Source: Poa pratensis (Eukaryota; Streptophyta; Magnoliopsida; Poales; Poaceae). Taken from it: DNA of 64,000 nucleotides. Position 1 is the stretch's first letter, and each line of letters starts with the position of its first letter. This document shows, in pieces, positions 11,635 through 22,341 of this stretch. The stretch spans positions 40,680,982 to 40,744,981 of the forward strand of contig CAMZMU010000059.1 in assembly GCA_947311845.1 (NCBI GenBank), written 5' to 3'. Position numbers and translations under genes: made by a program. Under the pieces are notes generated by a model that made no database searches, was not told the DNA's origin, and worked only from the letters and a program-made list of their open reading frames with translations.

Positions 11635-12843
11635 CTAACTCCCTTGTGAAGCAATGACTTTGAAGGAGGGAACATATGGGAGATATGGGTTCCACGACGA
11701 CCCATCTAAGAAAGTGCCAAGGACACGAACTTCCCGACGATCCATGTGATAGGACAACAATAATGTCTTGTCGTCGTCGTCTTCCGCCCTGAAGATCATG
11801 GTGTTGCATTCCGGGTGGATCGCAACAAAATAATAATTGTACACCCCCTTGGCTCTGAAAAGGCCGTATCTGCTGATCTTGTACTTGACCATCCATTTGT
11901 CGTTGTTGTCGTCGAGGATCCTCACCTTCAGCTTGCTGCAATTTCCCAGGGTGGACACGTAATGCAAGCGCCCCTGGGATTCGCCGATGAAGGAGACGTC
12001 CGCAGAGGGCTCGACAAAGTCGTCCAGCAGCGAGATGACGTCCCACCAGCGAGATATCGTCCCCTCCGTGTCCACCCCGAGGATCGTGCAGGACTGTGTG
12101 ACAAGGTACAACATACAACGGAGGAACACGCTGTGCGGAACCGGATGCAGCCTGTCGCCCTCGTAGTTCCAGTCCTTATGACTCCACGCCCCTGTTTCCG
12201 AGGAGTATACGTCCACTCCGTAAATGAGTCCCTCGTCGACGTGCTCCTCCTCCAGGATGTCGCGCTCCTTCTCCAGGATGGCGAAGAGGTGGAAGTGTCC
12301 GGACGAGGAGGCGGGGTCGACGGCCAGATGCAGCTGCATCTTCGACATGTTGCGGTGACCGCAGCCGGGCACGGTGACCCACTGCTCGGTGGCGGGGTTG
12401 CACACAACATAGTCGGCTTTGTTTCTCAGGGCAACCTTCCAGCAGAGGCAGACGAGAAGGCCGTTGGAGCAGTGCTTGGGGACGATGCTTCTGTATGAAG
12501 CACGGGGCAAGAAGGACAAGGAGGGGGAGATGACCTGATGCGCATCCATCCCCACTATGCTCACGAAATCAGGAACCGATGTCACGTCATCACTGTCCCC
12601 GTCTTCGTTGTCGTCTTCTCCGTTGCCGTCGCCGTCCGTAGAGGTGTCGATCTCGATGCAGCGAAAGAAGCCGGTGAGGGTCTGGGGCAGCTTGGTGCGG
12701 TAGGCGGCGATGGCGTTGAGGCCGTCGCACCAGTGCCGGGAGACGCACTTGAAGCGGCAGACGGACTTGAACGGTAGCCGAGAGAGGATCTCGACGAGGT
12801 TGTCGTTGGAGAGGTCGATCGGCGGCCGGGTTCTGGTCGACAA
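11635..12843 (-). CDS. F-box protein, probably captured by the Helitron
   Basis: F-box proteins are substrate receptors of SCF ubiquitin ligases and bind SKP1 through the N-terminal F-box. The 402-residue frame starts with the F-box: IDLSNDNLVEILSRLPFKSV, then CRFKCVSRHW, at residues 9-40. The remainder resembles an F-box-associated region, with VVCNPATEQWVTVPG near residue 155 and FHLFAI further on. An acidic patch (GNGEDDNEDGDSDD) lies near residue 75. The frame opens with TTG, not ATG. An ATG in another frame at 13,024 leads into repeats of the F-box start, so a one-base shift at about 12,830 may have separated the original start from the F-box. It runs antisense to the Helitron genes, as captured genes often do. 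The function of the substrate-binding part is unknown. Confidence 0.75.
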   Translation of the reverse strand: MSTRTRPPIDLSNDNLVEILSRLPFKSVCRFKCVSRHWCDGLNAIAAYRTKLPQTLTGFFRCIEIDTSTDGDGNGEDDNEDGDSDDVTSVPDFVSIVGMDAHQVISPSLSFLPRASYRSIVPKHCSNGLLVCLCWKVALRNKADYVVCNPATEQWVTVPGCGHRNMSKMQLHLAVDPASSSGHFHLFAILEKERDILEEEHVDEGLIYGVDVYSSETGAWSHKDWNYEGDRLHPVPHSVFLRCMLYLVTQSCTILGVDTEGTISRWWDVISLLDDFVEPSADVSFIGESQGRLHYVSTLGNCSKLKVRILDDNNDKWMVKYKISRYGLFRAKGVYNYYFVAIHPECNTMIFRAEDDDDKTLLLSYHMDRREVRVLGTFLDGSSWNPYLPYVPSFKVIASQGS

Positions 12844-12965
12844 GGAGGTCGTTGGTGAGGTCGGCGGCCGGGTTGTGATCGACGAGGTTGTCGTTGGTGA
12901 GGTCGGCGGCCGGGTTGTGGTCGAGGAGGAGGTCTTTGGTGAGGTCGGCGGCCGGGTTGTGGCTG
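12815..12965 (-). repeat. Tandem repeats of the F-box leader
   Basis: Four imperfect units of roughly 40-48 bases on the minus strand encode variations of NPAADLTNDNLVDH in one frame, which mirrors the F-box opening IDLSNDNLVE. The array therefore looks like an internal amplification of the beginning of the F-box coding sequence. All three minus-strand frames are open across it, because the unit is GC-rich and poor in stops. Confidence 0.65.
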
Positions 12966-13029
12966 CCGCCTCTCATCTTCTTCTTCGGGCGACCGCGATC
13001 CATCCAACCGAACGAAGAGCGCACGCAAA

Positions 13030-14280
13030 TCTGCTACGTCAGAAAGAACGAGAGGTTAGGAAGAGATCGATCCGCCAGAGGGAAGAAGATTTGCAGACGT
13101 ACCAAGTAAAGGTTGCGGCCGGGAGCAGCCGCGGCAGTCCGGCGAAGATATCGAAGGACAGAACAACCATTGCTGGGGATCGCGATTTTCTTGGTTGATT
13201 CAACCCGAGTCCAACCTAGCCATATATGTAGGGGTTGGGCAGTAAGAAAACAAGGAATTAGGCGCACAATTTATGCGATTGAAATTTGAAAGCTGGAGAG
13301 GATATTCTCTATCCGTCTTCATGAGATCGATCCGGCGCGAACTTTCCGCCGGAATTGGGATACCAAACGGCCGAGTTGCCTAGCAGATAGAGATGGAGAA
13401 AGAAGCGGGCGCAGGTGGTTGGGGCATGCACCAAGCGAGAACTTATCCAGTGATCTGCAGTGTTAGGATTTAATTCTACCTATAAACTGCCGGCACTTCT
13501 GGGGCGTGTCCTCGGCCTGACACTGTGCAATCCGGGGCAGAATATATCGGCCGTCCGTTCCACCCTCCGGTCGCTCCGGGCCGTCGGATCGTCGTCGCTT
13601 TACGTTTCGCACTCGCTGGCGGACACACGGCGTCGATGACGTGCGGGACCTCCGGCGTCCCGGGCCCACACGCAGCACGGCGCTCGCGTTGCTCTCGCTT
13701 TTCCGCCCATCGCGAGCCGCCCTCGCTTTTCCGCGAGAGGACAAAACCAGCGCCCGCGGTCGAACCCTAGCCCAATCGTGCTTCGTCTCTCCTCCTCCGA
13801 TCCCCTCCCGCATCTCCTCCTCCTCCTCCACCTGCTCGTCTCGCGTCGCCGGCGCCGCTGCTGTCGCCGTCGTCCATCGAAGCCGCCTCGGGCTACACCA
13901 CCGATTTCGGCGCCGGCAGACTCCTTCTCCACGGGTAAGCGTATCTCGTCCTCCCCTAGCTCCCACAAGGAAGCTCTCTCCTCTTCCAAAATCAAGAAAC
14001 CCCAACTCCTGTCAACCCAAGCATTCTGGCCGTGCAATATCGGGATCTTGCTCTGATTTGAGGTTGTTGGTGCATCTGTTTTCTAGGGATTTCGTCGATC
14101 TGGTGCGCTGATCCAGGATATTTTGCTTTTCAAGAAGCCGTGCAACTGGCGCCCGGCGGCCAGGCTCCCGCTCGAGGGGGCCCTGCTCTAGCCCACTGCC
14201 TACTCCAGCTCTCCAGCCTCCTCCACCACGCGCCCTCCTCCAAGCCTCAGCCTCTCCGTCCCCTCGGTCCAAAGCAGTAG
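13030..14280 (+). promoter_or_regulatory. GC-rich promoter/5'-leader-like segment
   Basis: The stretch 13,550-14,280 is GC-rich and contains a typical plant leader pattern: GAACCCTAGCCCAATCG, then a long CT-rich run (CTCCTCCTCCTCCACC), then an exon-end-like CTCCACGGGTAAGC at about 13,935. It could be the promoter and leader of the Rep-helicase transcription unit, or the 5' end of a captured host gene. Several open frames of 80-180 codons overlap here on both strands, but they look like composition effects. 13,050-13,460 holds nothing else that I can name. Confidence 0.35.
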
Positions 14281-15313
14281 GTGAGGTGCTCCGCTTTCTC
14301 TCCGTGACTTCTACAGTCTTTGTTCGTCCTGCGCGTGAATTGTTTGATTAAATGTCTGTCTGCTGCTCTTTTCTTTGCCGCCTGCTGTTCTTCTCCATGG
14401 TAGGAAGGATTTGAAGCGGGACTGTTTGTAGCCCCTGCTGCACTTCTCTGGTGTTCAATAGATTGATGATAGGTACTTGTAGCTGCTCTCTGGTGCCTTG
14501 TGGAGTTGGGGAAGATTGCTGGGCTCCTGGGAGTGGATGACTGATGCTTGTTCTTCAATAGATTGTTGTGTTTAACATTGGTTGTCAATAGTTGGCCAAT
14601 AGATTTTTGCTAATTTAGTTCAACGTTCAGGTGCCCTCTCTCAATTTATTGTTTATAAGCAAGGGACCCATGTCATCACACATTGGCGTTAAGATTAGTG
14701 TTCCCTAGCTTTCTAACCATACTATGTCAGTAAACTACAACCTTTATATAAGAGTTTCTGTACTTATATATTGCAACGATAGCTTTTCCGGTTTTGTAAC
14801 CAGGTAGAGGTGCTACAACACTACGATTAATTCAACACTTGAGCTCGATGTGTTTTCTTGGTGGTGTCTGCTATTAACTAGGCCACTTATATGTGGTACG
14901 TTTATTGCAAATATCTGTGTATCAATGATTTTGCATTTCTCTAATAGCCTAATGTATTTCTTCCCAGACAAATGGTCATTACTGTCATTACCATTTGTCA
15001 CCTAGAAATGACAGTGCTATTCTTAAGCTTATTTTTACTACAGGCTGATATGAAAGTCGAATTGATGGATAATGTTACTAAGCTCTTGGTTGTACTTAAT
15101 GCAGATATAAAAGGGTCTTGCTGGATAGTGGTGAACTTTGGCCCAGCCTTTGAAGAGGTTCAGGGTGTTCTCCTCTGTCGGCTGCTCATCTCGAGGTGAA
15201 CTTCTTGGGCACCAAAGTTATACTGTGCATATATATGTGATGTATGCCTATGTTCGGGCGTTATATATTGTTACTTATGGTTCTTTTCTTCATACGGCTT
15301 ATGTCCGTGCGTT
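14281..15313 (+). other. Intron-like DNA, no supported gene
   Basis: AT-rich sequence with T-rich runs. A small stretch at about 15,050-15,195 is open (ADMKVELMDNVTKLLVVLNA) and could be an exon of the following gene. No splice model was strong enough to assert. Confidence 0.3.
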
Positions 15314-15799
15314 GTGTTTCTGTGTTCTACGATGCTCTACAGGATGTGTGCTGTCGTGTCGTTCGTCATCCCTATTTTAGAGACGCTTGCAGTTCGCTGT
15401 GCTTTGCCGGCGTTGTTTTACTTGCTTGAGGTGACCGAGGATGGTTCGGTTTTAGCTGGTGTAGAGCTTGAACTTCCTTCGGAAGGTGCCGGCACAGTGC
15501 CGCGGAGGCAGTTTTTTTGGAGCAATTCTTCTCGTGGTTGCGCCGGTGCTTACGATCACGCTGCCATGCAGGCGATAAGGTTTTTGCAGGGGATATATGG
15601 GTTCGTTGTCCGAGACTACAATTATGCAAGCATGAGGGTTTATAGGCAGACTATGCGTTCTGCTATTCTTGTTGCTGTTTGTGCTGCTAGGTACGCTGAA
15701 AGATTAGAGAGAGAGGCCGCTGTGACACCCGTTGGCCAGGGTACGTTAGACTGGAGTTTATTGTGCTCTTACCTCATGGCGTCCATGAGTAATGTGTAG
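15314..15799 (+). CDS. Unknown protein fragment, possible captured exon
   Basis: The open frame ends at a TAG at 15,797-15,799. The part from about 15,430 looks coding: it includes GSVLAGVELELPSEGAG, RGCAGAYDHAAMQAIRFLQG and SMRVYRQTMRSAILVAVCAA, with mixed composition and no low-complexity runs. The residues before about 15,430 are less convincing and are probably intron; GCTTGAGGTGACC near 15,425 could be the junction. I do not recognise the family. It lies upstream of the Rep-helicase gene in the same direction and might be an extra Helitron protein or a captured piece of a host gene. An 80-bp tandem duplication begins at its stop codon. Confidence 0.4.
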   Translation: MFLCSTMLYRMCAVVSFVIPILETLAVRCALPALFYLLEVTEDGSVLAGVELELPSEGAGTVPRRQFFWSNSSRGCAGAYDHAAMQAIRFLQGIYGFVVRDYNYASMRVYRQTMRSAILVAVCAARYAERLEREAAVTPVGQGTLDWSLLCSYLMASMSNV

Positions 15800-15953
15800 A
15801 CTCTGTAATTATTTCTTGTATTCAAAACGGTGTTATTGTTGTTAGTAGTTTTTGTATAGTGACTTCTGGGGTGGTGTAGACTCTGTAATTATTTCTTGTA
15901 TTCAAAACGGTGTTATTGCTGTTAGTAGTTTTTGTATAGTGACTTCTGGGGTG
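15794..15953 (+). repeat. 80-bp tandem duplication
   Basis: Two adjacent units (15,794-15,873 and 15,874-15,953) differ at a single base (TTGTTGTTAG versus TTGCTGTTAG). Both begin GTGTAGACTCTG and end TTCTGGGGTG. The first covers the stop codon and the start of the 3' flank of the preceding open frame, so the duplication is recent. Confidence 0.9.
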
Positions 15954-16733
15954 TGTTCAAATGCTTTACGTGCCAGACATTGAATTTTTTTGTGCTGTGT
16001 TGCCTCCTTGTATAAAATGTTAATTGTCATCGTGCGTGCAGTCATTTTTTTCCCTCCCGTGTTCTTGCAGTGCTTCAGTTTGTGTAGAGGCATGTTGTGT
16101 TTTATACACAAAGGTATTTTTTAAATGTCCCAGGCTCGCCCAGGCTTTTTGGTGGTCTTGCCTTTTAAAAGGCCGTGGGCTTTCTTGTAAGATTTATGGA
16201 TCTGAACCCGCTTTAAAGAGGCCCAGCCTTTAAAGAGGCCTGTCAACTTACTATGGCCCAGCCTCTGAAGAGAACTATAGGCTTTGTTTTCTTCTTGGGC
16301 TTTCATTAGATAGGCTCTTTTGCTTCTTGTTAGCTCACCTTTCTTGTTGGAGTTTTTTTAGTGCGGTTTAGATAATTAGTATAGTTTTCTTTTGTTCTTT
16401 TGGATTTTGCTATTTTCTGCTTTCTCAGGTTGAACTTTGTTTTCTTTTTGGAACTTTATAAAACATACCTAATACAATGGATATTCTTCTGCTTCATTTT
16501 GCCGGCACAGTCTTCTTATGGTTCTTATTGTTCCAGCTAAGGGTGTTTTGGTTATTTCTTACTCTAGGTTTACTGCTGTGTCAGGTATTTCTATGGCCCA
16601 GTCTTTTAGAGTTGCCCATGAACTTATCGGTGGTTCTTTAGATTTGCTCAGTCTTCATCGTCCTATGATGTAGGTGTATATGCGAGTGCTTTGGATATGA
16701 ATTCTCTCACGTCTATATTCTAGCGCAAGCGCT
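15954..16733 (+). other. Spacer upstream of the Rep-helicase gene
   Basis: T-rich DNA with no supported gene. A short motif, GGCCCAGCCTTT or close variants, occurs several times between 16,130 and 16,270 and also at about 15,140. Confidence 0.4.
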
Positions 16734-17390
16734 ATGGATGGTCGTCGTCCTGTCGGCCGCCCACGCAAGGCGGTTGGTGGTGTGCCTCTTCTGCCCTCGC
16801 CTCGTGCTTCTCGCTCTAAGAAACCTGTGGAGTCACCTGAATGCCCTCCTCTTCTGCCTCGTGCTTCTCGCTCTAAGAAACCTGTAGTGTCATCGGGACG
16901 CCCACTTGTGCCTCGGAGGGGGGGTGCTAGGTTGCCTGTTGGAAGTCCATTTCCCTGTAAGAAGCCACCTCCACCGGACTTTGGTGGGTACATTGCTTCG
17001 GGTCTTCCCAAGAGAAAATGTATGCCCCTGCTGCTTTTCACTTTTGCGGTGACCCGGTTTTTTATATAGACTGCCTTATTGATGTGTTTGCTTGTCTGTT
17101 GTATTTGTTATTGCTGCAGACAATGGTTTCTTACCTGTTTTTAGCTCGGAAGTTACAGCCACCAATCGAAAAAAACGCAAGATCATACATGATAGGTGGT
17201 GTGGTCGTACGGCAGGTGCTTATTTAGTTCCATTTAGTTCCTTTGCTTTTGTTTGTTTTCTTAGGCTTATCTTGTGTTCACGACGCCGTTTGTGGTTTGG
17301 GTTACTGTTTTTCTACAGATACCTTATTTGCCTCTCCCTTAGAACCTTCATGGGTTGGTTTCACAGACGAGGAGGTTGATATTTTAAAAG
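16734..17390 (+). CDS. Rep-helicase gene, N-terminal exons
   Basis: The ATG at 16,734 opens a basic, proline-rich N terminus with an AT-hook-like RRPVGRPRK and two copies of SRSKKPV. A model with exons 16,734-17,019, 17,120-17,215 and 17,265-17,390 keeps the frame at GT-AG junctions and then joins the exon starting at 17,432. The second exon contains TNRKKRKIIHDR, a nuclear-localisation-like cluster, and the third ends with WVGFTDEEVDILKG. Two of the implied introns are only 49 and 41 bases, which is unusually short for a plant, so the exact junctions are uncertain. The exons link to the Rep part by position, orientation and phase. Confidence 0.5.
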
Positions 17391-17431
17391 GTAATACAAG
17401 GGATGATTTGTTTGCGCTTCTCTCATCTTAG

Positions 17432-20160
17432 GAGAGTCTGTTGTCTTACGTGTACGTCTAAGAACAAACTTTGCTCTAGCTGCTTATGTAGGAAGGTCTT
17501 TCTATGGAGGACCAGCTTTTATGTGCCGTCACTGTAAGTCAACCTACTGGTGCGGTGAAAGGGTGCGGTCGCGGTCCAAGTCTGCGGTTCCGGAGGAACG
17601 CTTTGTTTACAATCTTTGCTGCAAGGGTGGAAAAGTGTTCATTGATCCTTTCAAAAAACCTCCTCAGTTTCTTCTTGACCTCTTAAAATTTGATGGCCCC
17701 CCACAGGCCAAAGCATTCATTGCAAAAATTCGTCAGTATAACTGTCTATTTGCTTTTACTTCGATGGGGGCAACCATAGATCGATCGATAAATAATGGTG
17801 GCGGTCCAAACATTTTTAAAATCTCTGGCGCTATATGTCATCGGTTGGGATCTCTTTTGCCTGAGGAAGGAGATACTCCAAAATTCGCTGAGCTTTATTG
17901 TTTTCATGGTGGAGATGAAATTGACAATCGAATTCAGGCTTTGAGCAGGGAAGATAAAATTCTGGGGTCATTAGATAGAGATATTGTTGATGGTCTGATG
18001 CTGATGCTAGACGCTCATAATTCTCTTGTAAAAAAGTTTCGCATGGCTAAAGAGATTTTGCTTGAAAATAAATTTGCTGAAGTTTCTATTCGTTTAGTTG
18101 CTCCTGGCAAAGATGATGGCCCACAGTTTAGTCTTCCTTCTACAGATGAGCTTGCATGCTTAGTTGTTGGCGAGTTAACATTGGAGACTCCTTGTCGTGA
18201 TATAATAGTCCGTGGTAGAGGAGCTCATTTGCAGCGAATTTCATCATTACACCCTGCTTATATGGCTTTACAATACCCTCTACTCTTTCCGTTTGGTGAA
18301 CGTGGGTTTCAGCTTGGTGTACCTTATAGGGCAGTAGATCCTTCGGACCCTAAAAAAAGAAAGAACATGACAATGCAGGATTACTATTGTTTTTGTTCAC
18401 ACTATAAAGAAGGCCAGCATAATCCATATTTGTCTTGTGGTCTGTTGTCTGATCAAGCGATTGTAGATTCTCGTGTATGCATAGATGAGGCAAGATTAAA
18501 ATTTATTTTGCTATCGAACAATGATTTGAGGGCTGAGAATTTGCAAGGACTTGTGGATGCGGTTGGAGCAGGCCGTATGGATGGAAGTTCAGTTGGCAGA
18601 AAAAATATATTGCCCTCTTCTTTTAATGGTGGCCGCCGTTATATGATCGAAAATTTTCAAGATGCGGTGGCTATCTCTCGTGTGCATGGCTGTCCTGATA
18701 TTTTTTCTACATTCACGTGTAATCCCAAGTGGCCTGAGATAATAGAAGCCCTTTCTGTTGAACCTGGACAAAAACCACACAATAGGGCTGATATTTCAGT
18801 TAGGGTTTACCATATGAAGCTTAACGATTACCTTCGTGACATTAGATCTGGAAAGGCATACGGCAAGATTGTTGCAGGTGATACAGCTTATTGCTGCCTT
18901 TCTTTTTAAAGTCCTATTTGCTCTTTGTTTTTTAACTTCACTTCCCTTTCACAGTGTTGCACACTGTGGAATTTCAGAAAAGGGGGTTGCCGCATGCACA
19001 TATACTTACTTGGCAAGACAAAGACGAGCGAGGCGAGCTTAGCCCTGCTTTGATTGATTCGTTCGTGTGTGCTGAAATACCTGACCCCGTGGTAGATCCT
19101 CTTGGGTATGCCCTTGTTGCTGAGTTCATGATGCATGGACCATGTGGGGAGGACAACCCTAAGTGTCCATGTATGCAAGATGGCTTCTGCTCGAAAAAAT
19201 TCCCTAAAGAATTTCAGGAAGAAACATCCATTGATGAAAAAGGTTTCCCTATCTATAGGCGTCCAGATAATGGCCGATTTATCATGAAAAACAAGGTTAG
19301 GCTTGATAACAGGCATGTTGTACCCTATAACATGGCAATGTTGAAAAAATATCAAGCTCATTTAAATGTTGAGTGGTGTAACAAAACACATGTCATAAAA
19401 TATCTTTATAAGTATGTTACCAAGGGCCCTGACTTTTCGAAAGCTCTGTTTGATAGGATTAGAAATTCTGATGATCCAAGTGATGAGGGAATAGATGAAA
19501 TTGAAGAGTATAGAGCATGTCGTTATGTATGTTCCTATGATTCTTTCTGGAGATGTTATGGGTACGACATACACAGCAAAACCCCTTCTGTAGAAAGACT
19601 TGCTGTTCATTTGCTAAATAAACACATTGTTCGATTTCGTGCAATGACTAAGCTTAGGACTATTGTTGCTGATCCCATGCTTAAGAAGACCATGTTAACA
19701 GAATGGTTTGTTGCTAATACTAAATACAGAAGTGCCAGATCCTTGACCTACTGTGACTTTCCCAGTAAATGGTCTTGGAATGCACAGGGTAAGAAATGGA
19801 GGAAACGAAAACGGGGCAAGAAGATTGGTAGAATTTATTATGTGCATCCTTCAACTACTGAACTTTATTTTCTTCGAATGCTGCTAATGATTGTGAAAGG
19901 CGCAAAGTCTTATGCTGATGTTAGGAGTTATAATGGGGTTGTGTATGAGACATTTAAAGATGCTTGTAATGCTAGGGGTTTACTTGGTGACGATAATGAG
20001 TGGTTTGAAGCATTTGACGAGGCTTTGAATTGGGGTATGGGAAACCAGCTGCGTCAGCTATTTGTTACTATGATTCTTTTTTGTGGAATCATTGATGAAA
20101 ATGCTTTTTTCGAAAAATACTGGGTTCATATGGCTGACGACATCCAGTATAGATCTGTAA
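17432..20160 (+). pseudogene. Helitron Rep (HUH endonuclease) region
   Basis: This part nicks and joins DNA ends during rolling-circle transposition. It starts with a zinc-finger-like segment (CRHCKSTYWCGERV, then NLCCKGGKV) and the Helitron-like N domain, including ALQYPLLFPFGERGF near 18,270. The first long exon runs to 18,877; a GT-AG intron at 18,878-18,954 restores the frame into the Rep core. The core contains the HUH motif in GLPHAHILTW (about 18,985) and the two-tyrosine motif YLYKYVTKG (about 19,400). The cysteine cluster DNPKCPCMQDGFC lies at about 19,155. At about 20,150-20,165 the frame shifts by one lost base (or two gained) just before the helicase linker. That break, with the MITE further on, makes a full-length product unlikely from this copy. 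Confidence 0.85.
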
Positions 20161-20161
20161 T

Positions 20162-22021
20162 GATCGTCATGATCCTTCATATAGTGTTCCTGCTGATCAG
20201 CTCAAAAACTTGCTGTTAGATGAGTTGAGTCTTGTTTTTGCTAAGAATGGTTCTAATATTTTGGATCATAACTTGCCTCTAAAATCTGTCTACGATAGCA
20301 GTTCGTGTGACGGCAACATGATTAGTGATGAGCTTTGTCAGGATTTTGAATCGCTTATTGAAACTGCTGAATCTATGCTGAAAAAATTTAATGTAGACCA
20401 GGAAAAGGCTTTTAAATCGATAATAGATCTTGTGAGGGAGAACAAACCTGGGTTATTTTTTGTTTCAGGACATGGTGGTACTGGAAAAACTTTCCTTTGG
20501 AATACTCTTGCTGCGTATCTTCGAGGGTTCAAAAGAATTGTTTTAGCTGTCGCTTCTTCAGGAGTTGCATCACTGCTGCTTCCTGGAGGTAGAACAGCAC
20601 ATTCTAGGTTTAAAATTCCTATTGATCTGGATGATAACGGAGTGTGTGACATTCGGAGGTCTACTAAGCTAGCGAATTTGATTCAGTCAGCATCTCTTAT
20701 TATTTGGGATGAAGCTTTGATGACACATAGGAAATGTTTTGAGGCACTTGATCGAACCTTGCGTGATATCTTATCTGATCATGATCCTTCACTAGCCGAT
20801 GTTCCGTTTGGTGGTAAGATAGTCGTCTTGGGTGGCGATCTTAGACAAATTTTACCTGTTATTGAGGGGGGAACCCGGTCTCAGGTTGTCAATTCTGCCA
20901 TTACAAATTCTCCTCTGTGGAATCATGTGACGGTTCTTCACCTTACAATTAACATGCGTCTAGCTGTCCAGACTGAGGATCCTAATGTGCAGGCTGAGGC
21001 AAAAGCTTTTGATCAGTGGGTGTTAAACATTGGCAATGGCACCATTCCTGCTGTTGCAAGGGAGGGGGAGTCTGCCCCTACTTGGATAAGCATTCCCAGC
21101 GAACATTTGGTTCAGACTGATGGCCCCACAATCCCAGCTATTGTCGATGCTGTTTATGTAGATTTCCTAAAGCGTTTCGCTGATCCAAAGTACTCCCTCC
21201 GTGTCAAAAAGTAAGACTCTCTAGCTACTTACCACACACATGTATCTAGACATGTTTTAGTGCAAGATTCACATGAATCTTGCACTAAAACATGTCTAGA
21301 TACATGTGTGTGGTAAGTAGCTAAAACGTCTTACTTTTTGACACGGAGGGAGTATTTGAAAGAGAGAGCAATTTTAACACCGACGAATGATCAGGCTATG
21401 ACCATCAATGATCATGTTCTTTCTATGGTACCTGGTGAGGAAAGGGAATACTTAAGCTGTGACTCGACGGGAAACTCATCAGATGGAGCTCGTAACATAG
21501 ATATTTTTTATCCTGTTGAGGTTTTAAATACCATAAAAGTAAATAACTTTCCTTATCATAAGCTGGTTCTTAAAAAAGGTGTGCCAATTATGCTACTTAG
21601 GAACATAAGCCAGGCAACTGGTCTATGTAACGGCACAAGGCTTATTGTTACTAGGCTTGCTCAAAAGCTCATTGAGGCTGTTGTGATGACTGGTTCCAAT
21701 ATCGGAGACATAGTTTATATACCAAGGATATGCTTGACTGTTAGAGATCCTAAGTGGCCTTTTACTTTGCACCGGCGACAGTTTCCCATTAGGATTTCAT
21801 ATGCCATGACAATTAACAAAAGCCAGGGACAGACTCTTTCGTCCGTTGGTCTTTATCTGAAAACTCCTGTCTTCACCCATGGCCAGTTTTACGTCGCTGT
21901 CTCGCGCGTTACCTCTAAAAAGGCACTCCATATATTAGTTGAGAATGAAGATGGTACCTGCGGTTCTGAGACTAGAAATATTGTGTTCTCTGAGATTTTC
22001 GAATCTCTTGTAGATAAATAG
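20162..22021 (+). pseudogene. Helitron Pif1-like helicase region, split by a MITE
   Basis: The Pif1-family (SF1B) helicase unwinds DNA during Helitron transposition. Walker A is GHGGTGKTFLW (about 20,470), Walker B is IIWDEA (about 20,700), and motif III is GGDLRQILPV (about 20,830). After the MITE the frame goes on with ERAILTPTND, then motif V (YAMTINKSQGQTL, about 21,800) and motif VI (YVAVSRVTS, about 21,895), with the stop at 22,019-22,021. The MITE plus one target-site copy is 162 bases, a multiple of three, so the frames on both sides agree and only stops inside the MITE end the protein. A further frame break lies upstream at about 20,155. All major helicase motifs are still present. 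Confidence 0.9.
21193..21352. mobile_element. Stowaway-type MITE (Tc1/Mariner) in the helicase
   Basis: A 160-bp near-perfect inverted repeat starts CTCCCTCCGTGTCAAAAAG and ends with its complement. It is flanked by TA at 21,191-21,192 and at 21,353-21,354, the Stowaway target-site duplication. The two arms of about 78 bases differ mainly at one short internal spot (ACTCTCTAGC versus GCTAAAACGT). It would fold into a single long hairpin in RNA. It is non-autonomous and codes for nothing. Confidence 0.95.
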
Positions 22022-22341
22022 TACTGCTCACTATTCTAATTACATAACTATGTATGTTACGTACTTTTGTCTACTGCAGGCTTTTGACCTATGTCTTTTG
22101 GACAGTTACTTCTGCCTTTTGACCTATGTCTTTTGGATGATTACTTTTGGGTGCATGCTGCTGTCTACTTATCTTTTATACATTTGCTTTTGAATCACTG
22201 GTTGATTTTGTTATCTTGCTCTGTTTAATACATGTAGTGCTATCGTTTCCTCCCAGGTATAGATTGGTGTTCCTTCCATTCAGTTTGCCTATCCATTGAC
22301 AATCCTTGTCTTTTTAATCGTGCTTGTCATGTTTTTTGTAG
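22022..22341 (+). other. Spacer between helicase and RPA1-like genes
   Basis: T-rich DNA with a short direct repeat, CTTTTGACCTATGTCTTTTGGA, in two copies at about 22,080 and 22,115 (shown here in part by its positions). It likely holds the 3' end of one gene and the start of the next. Confidence 0.4.

Noticed and set aside
13463..14111. Several overlapping frames of 80-180 codons
   Set aside because: GC-rich leader-like DNA gives open frames in many registers. None has a recognisable domain.
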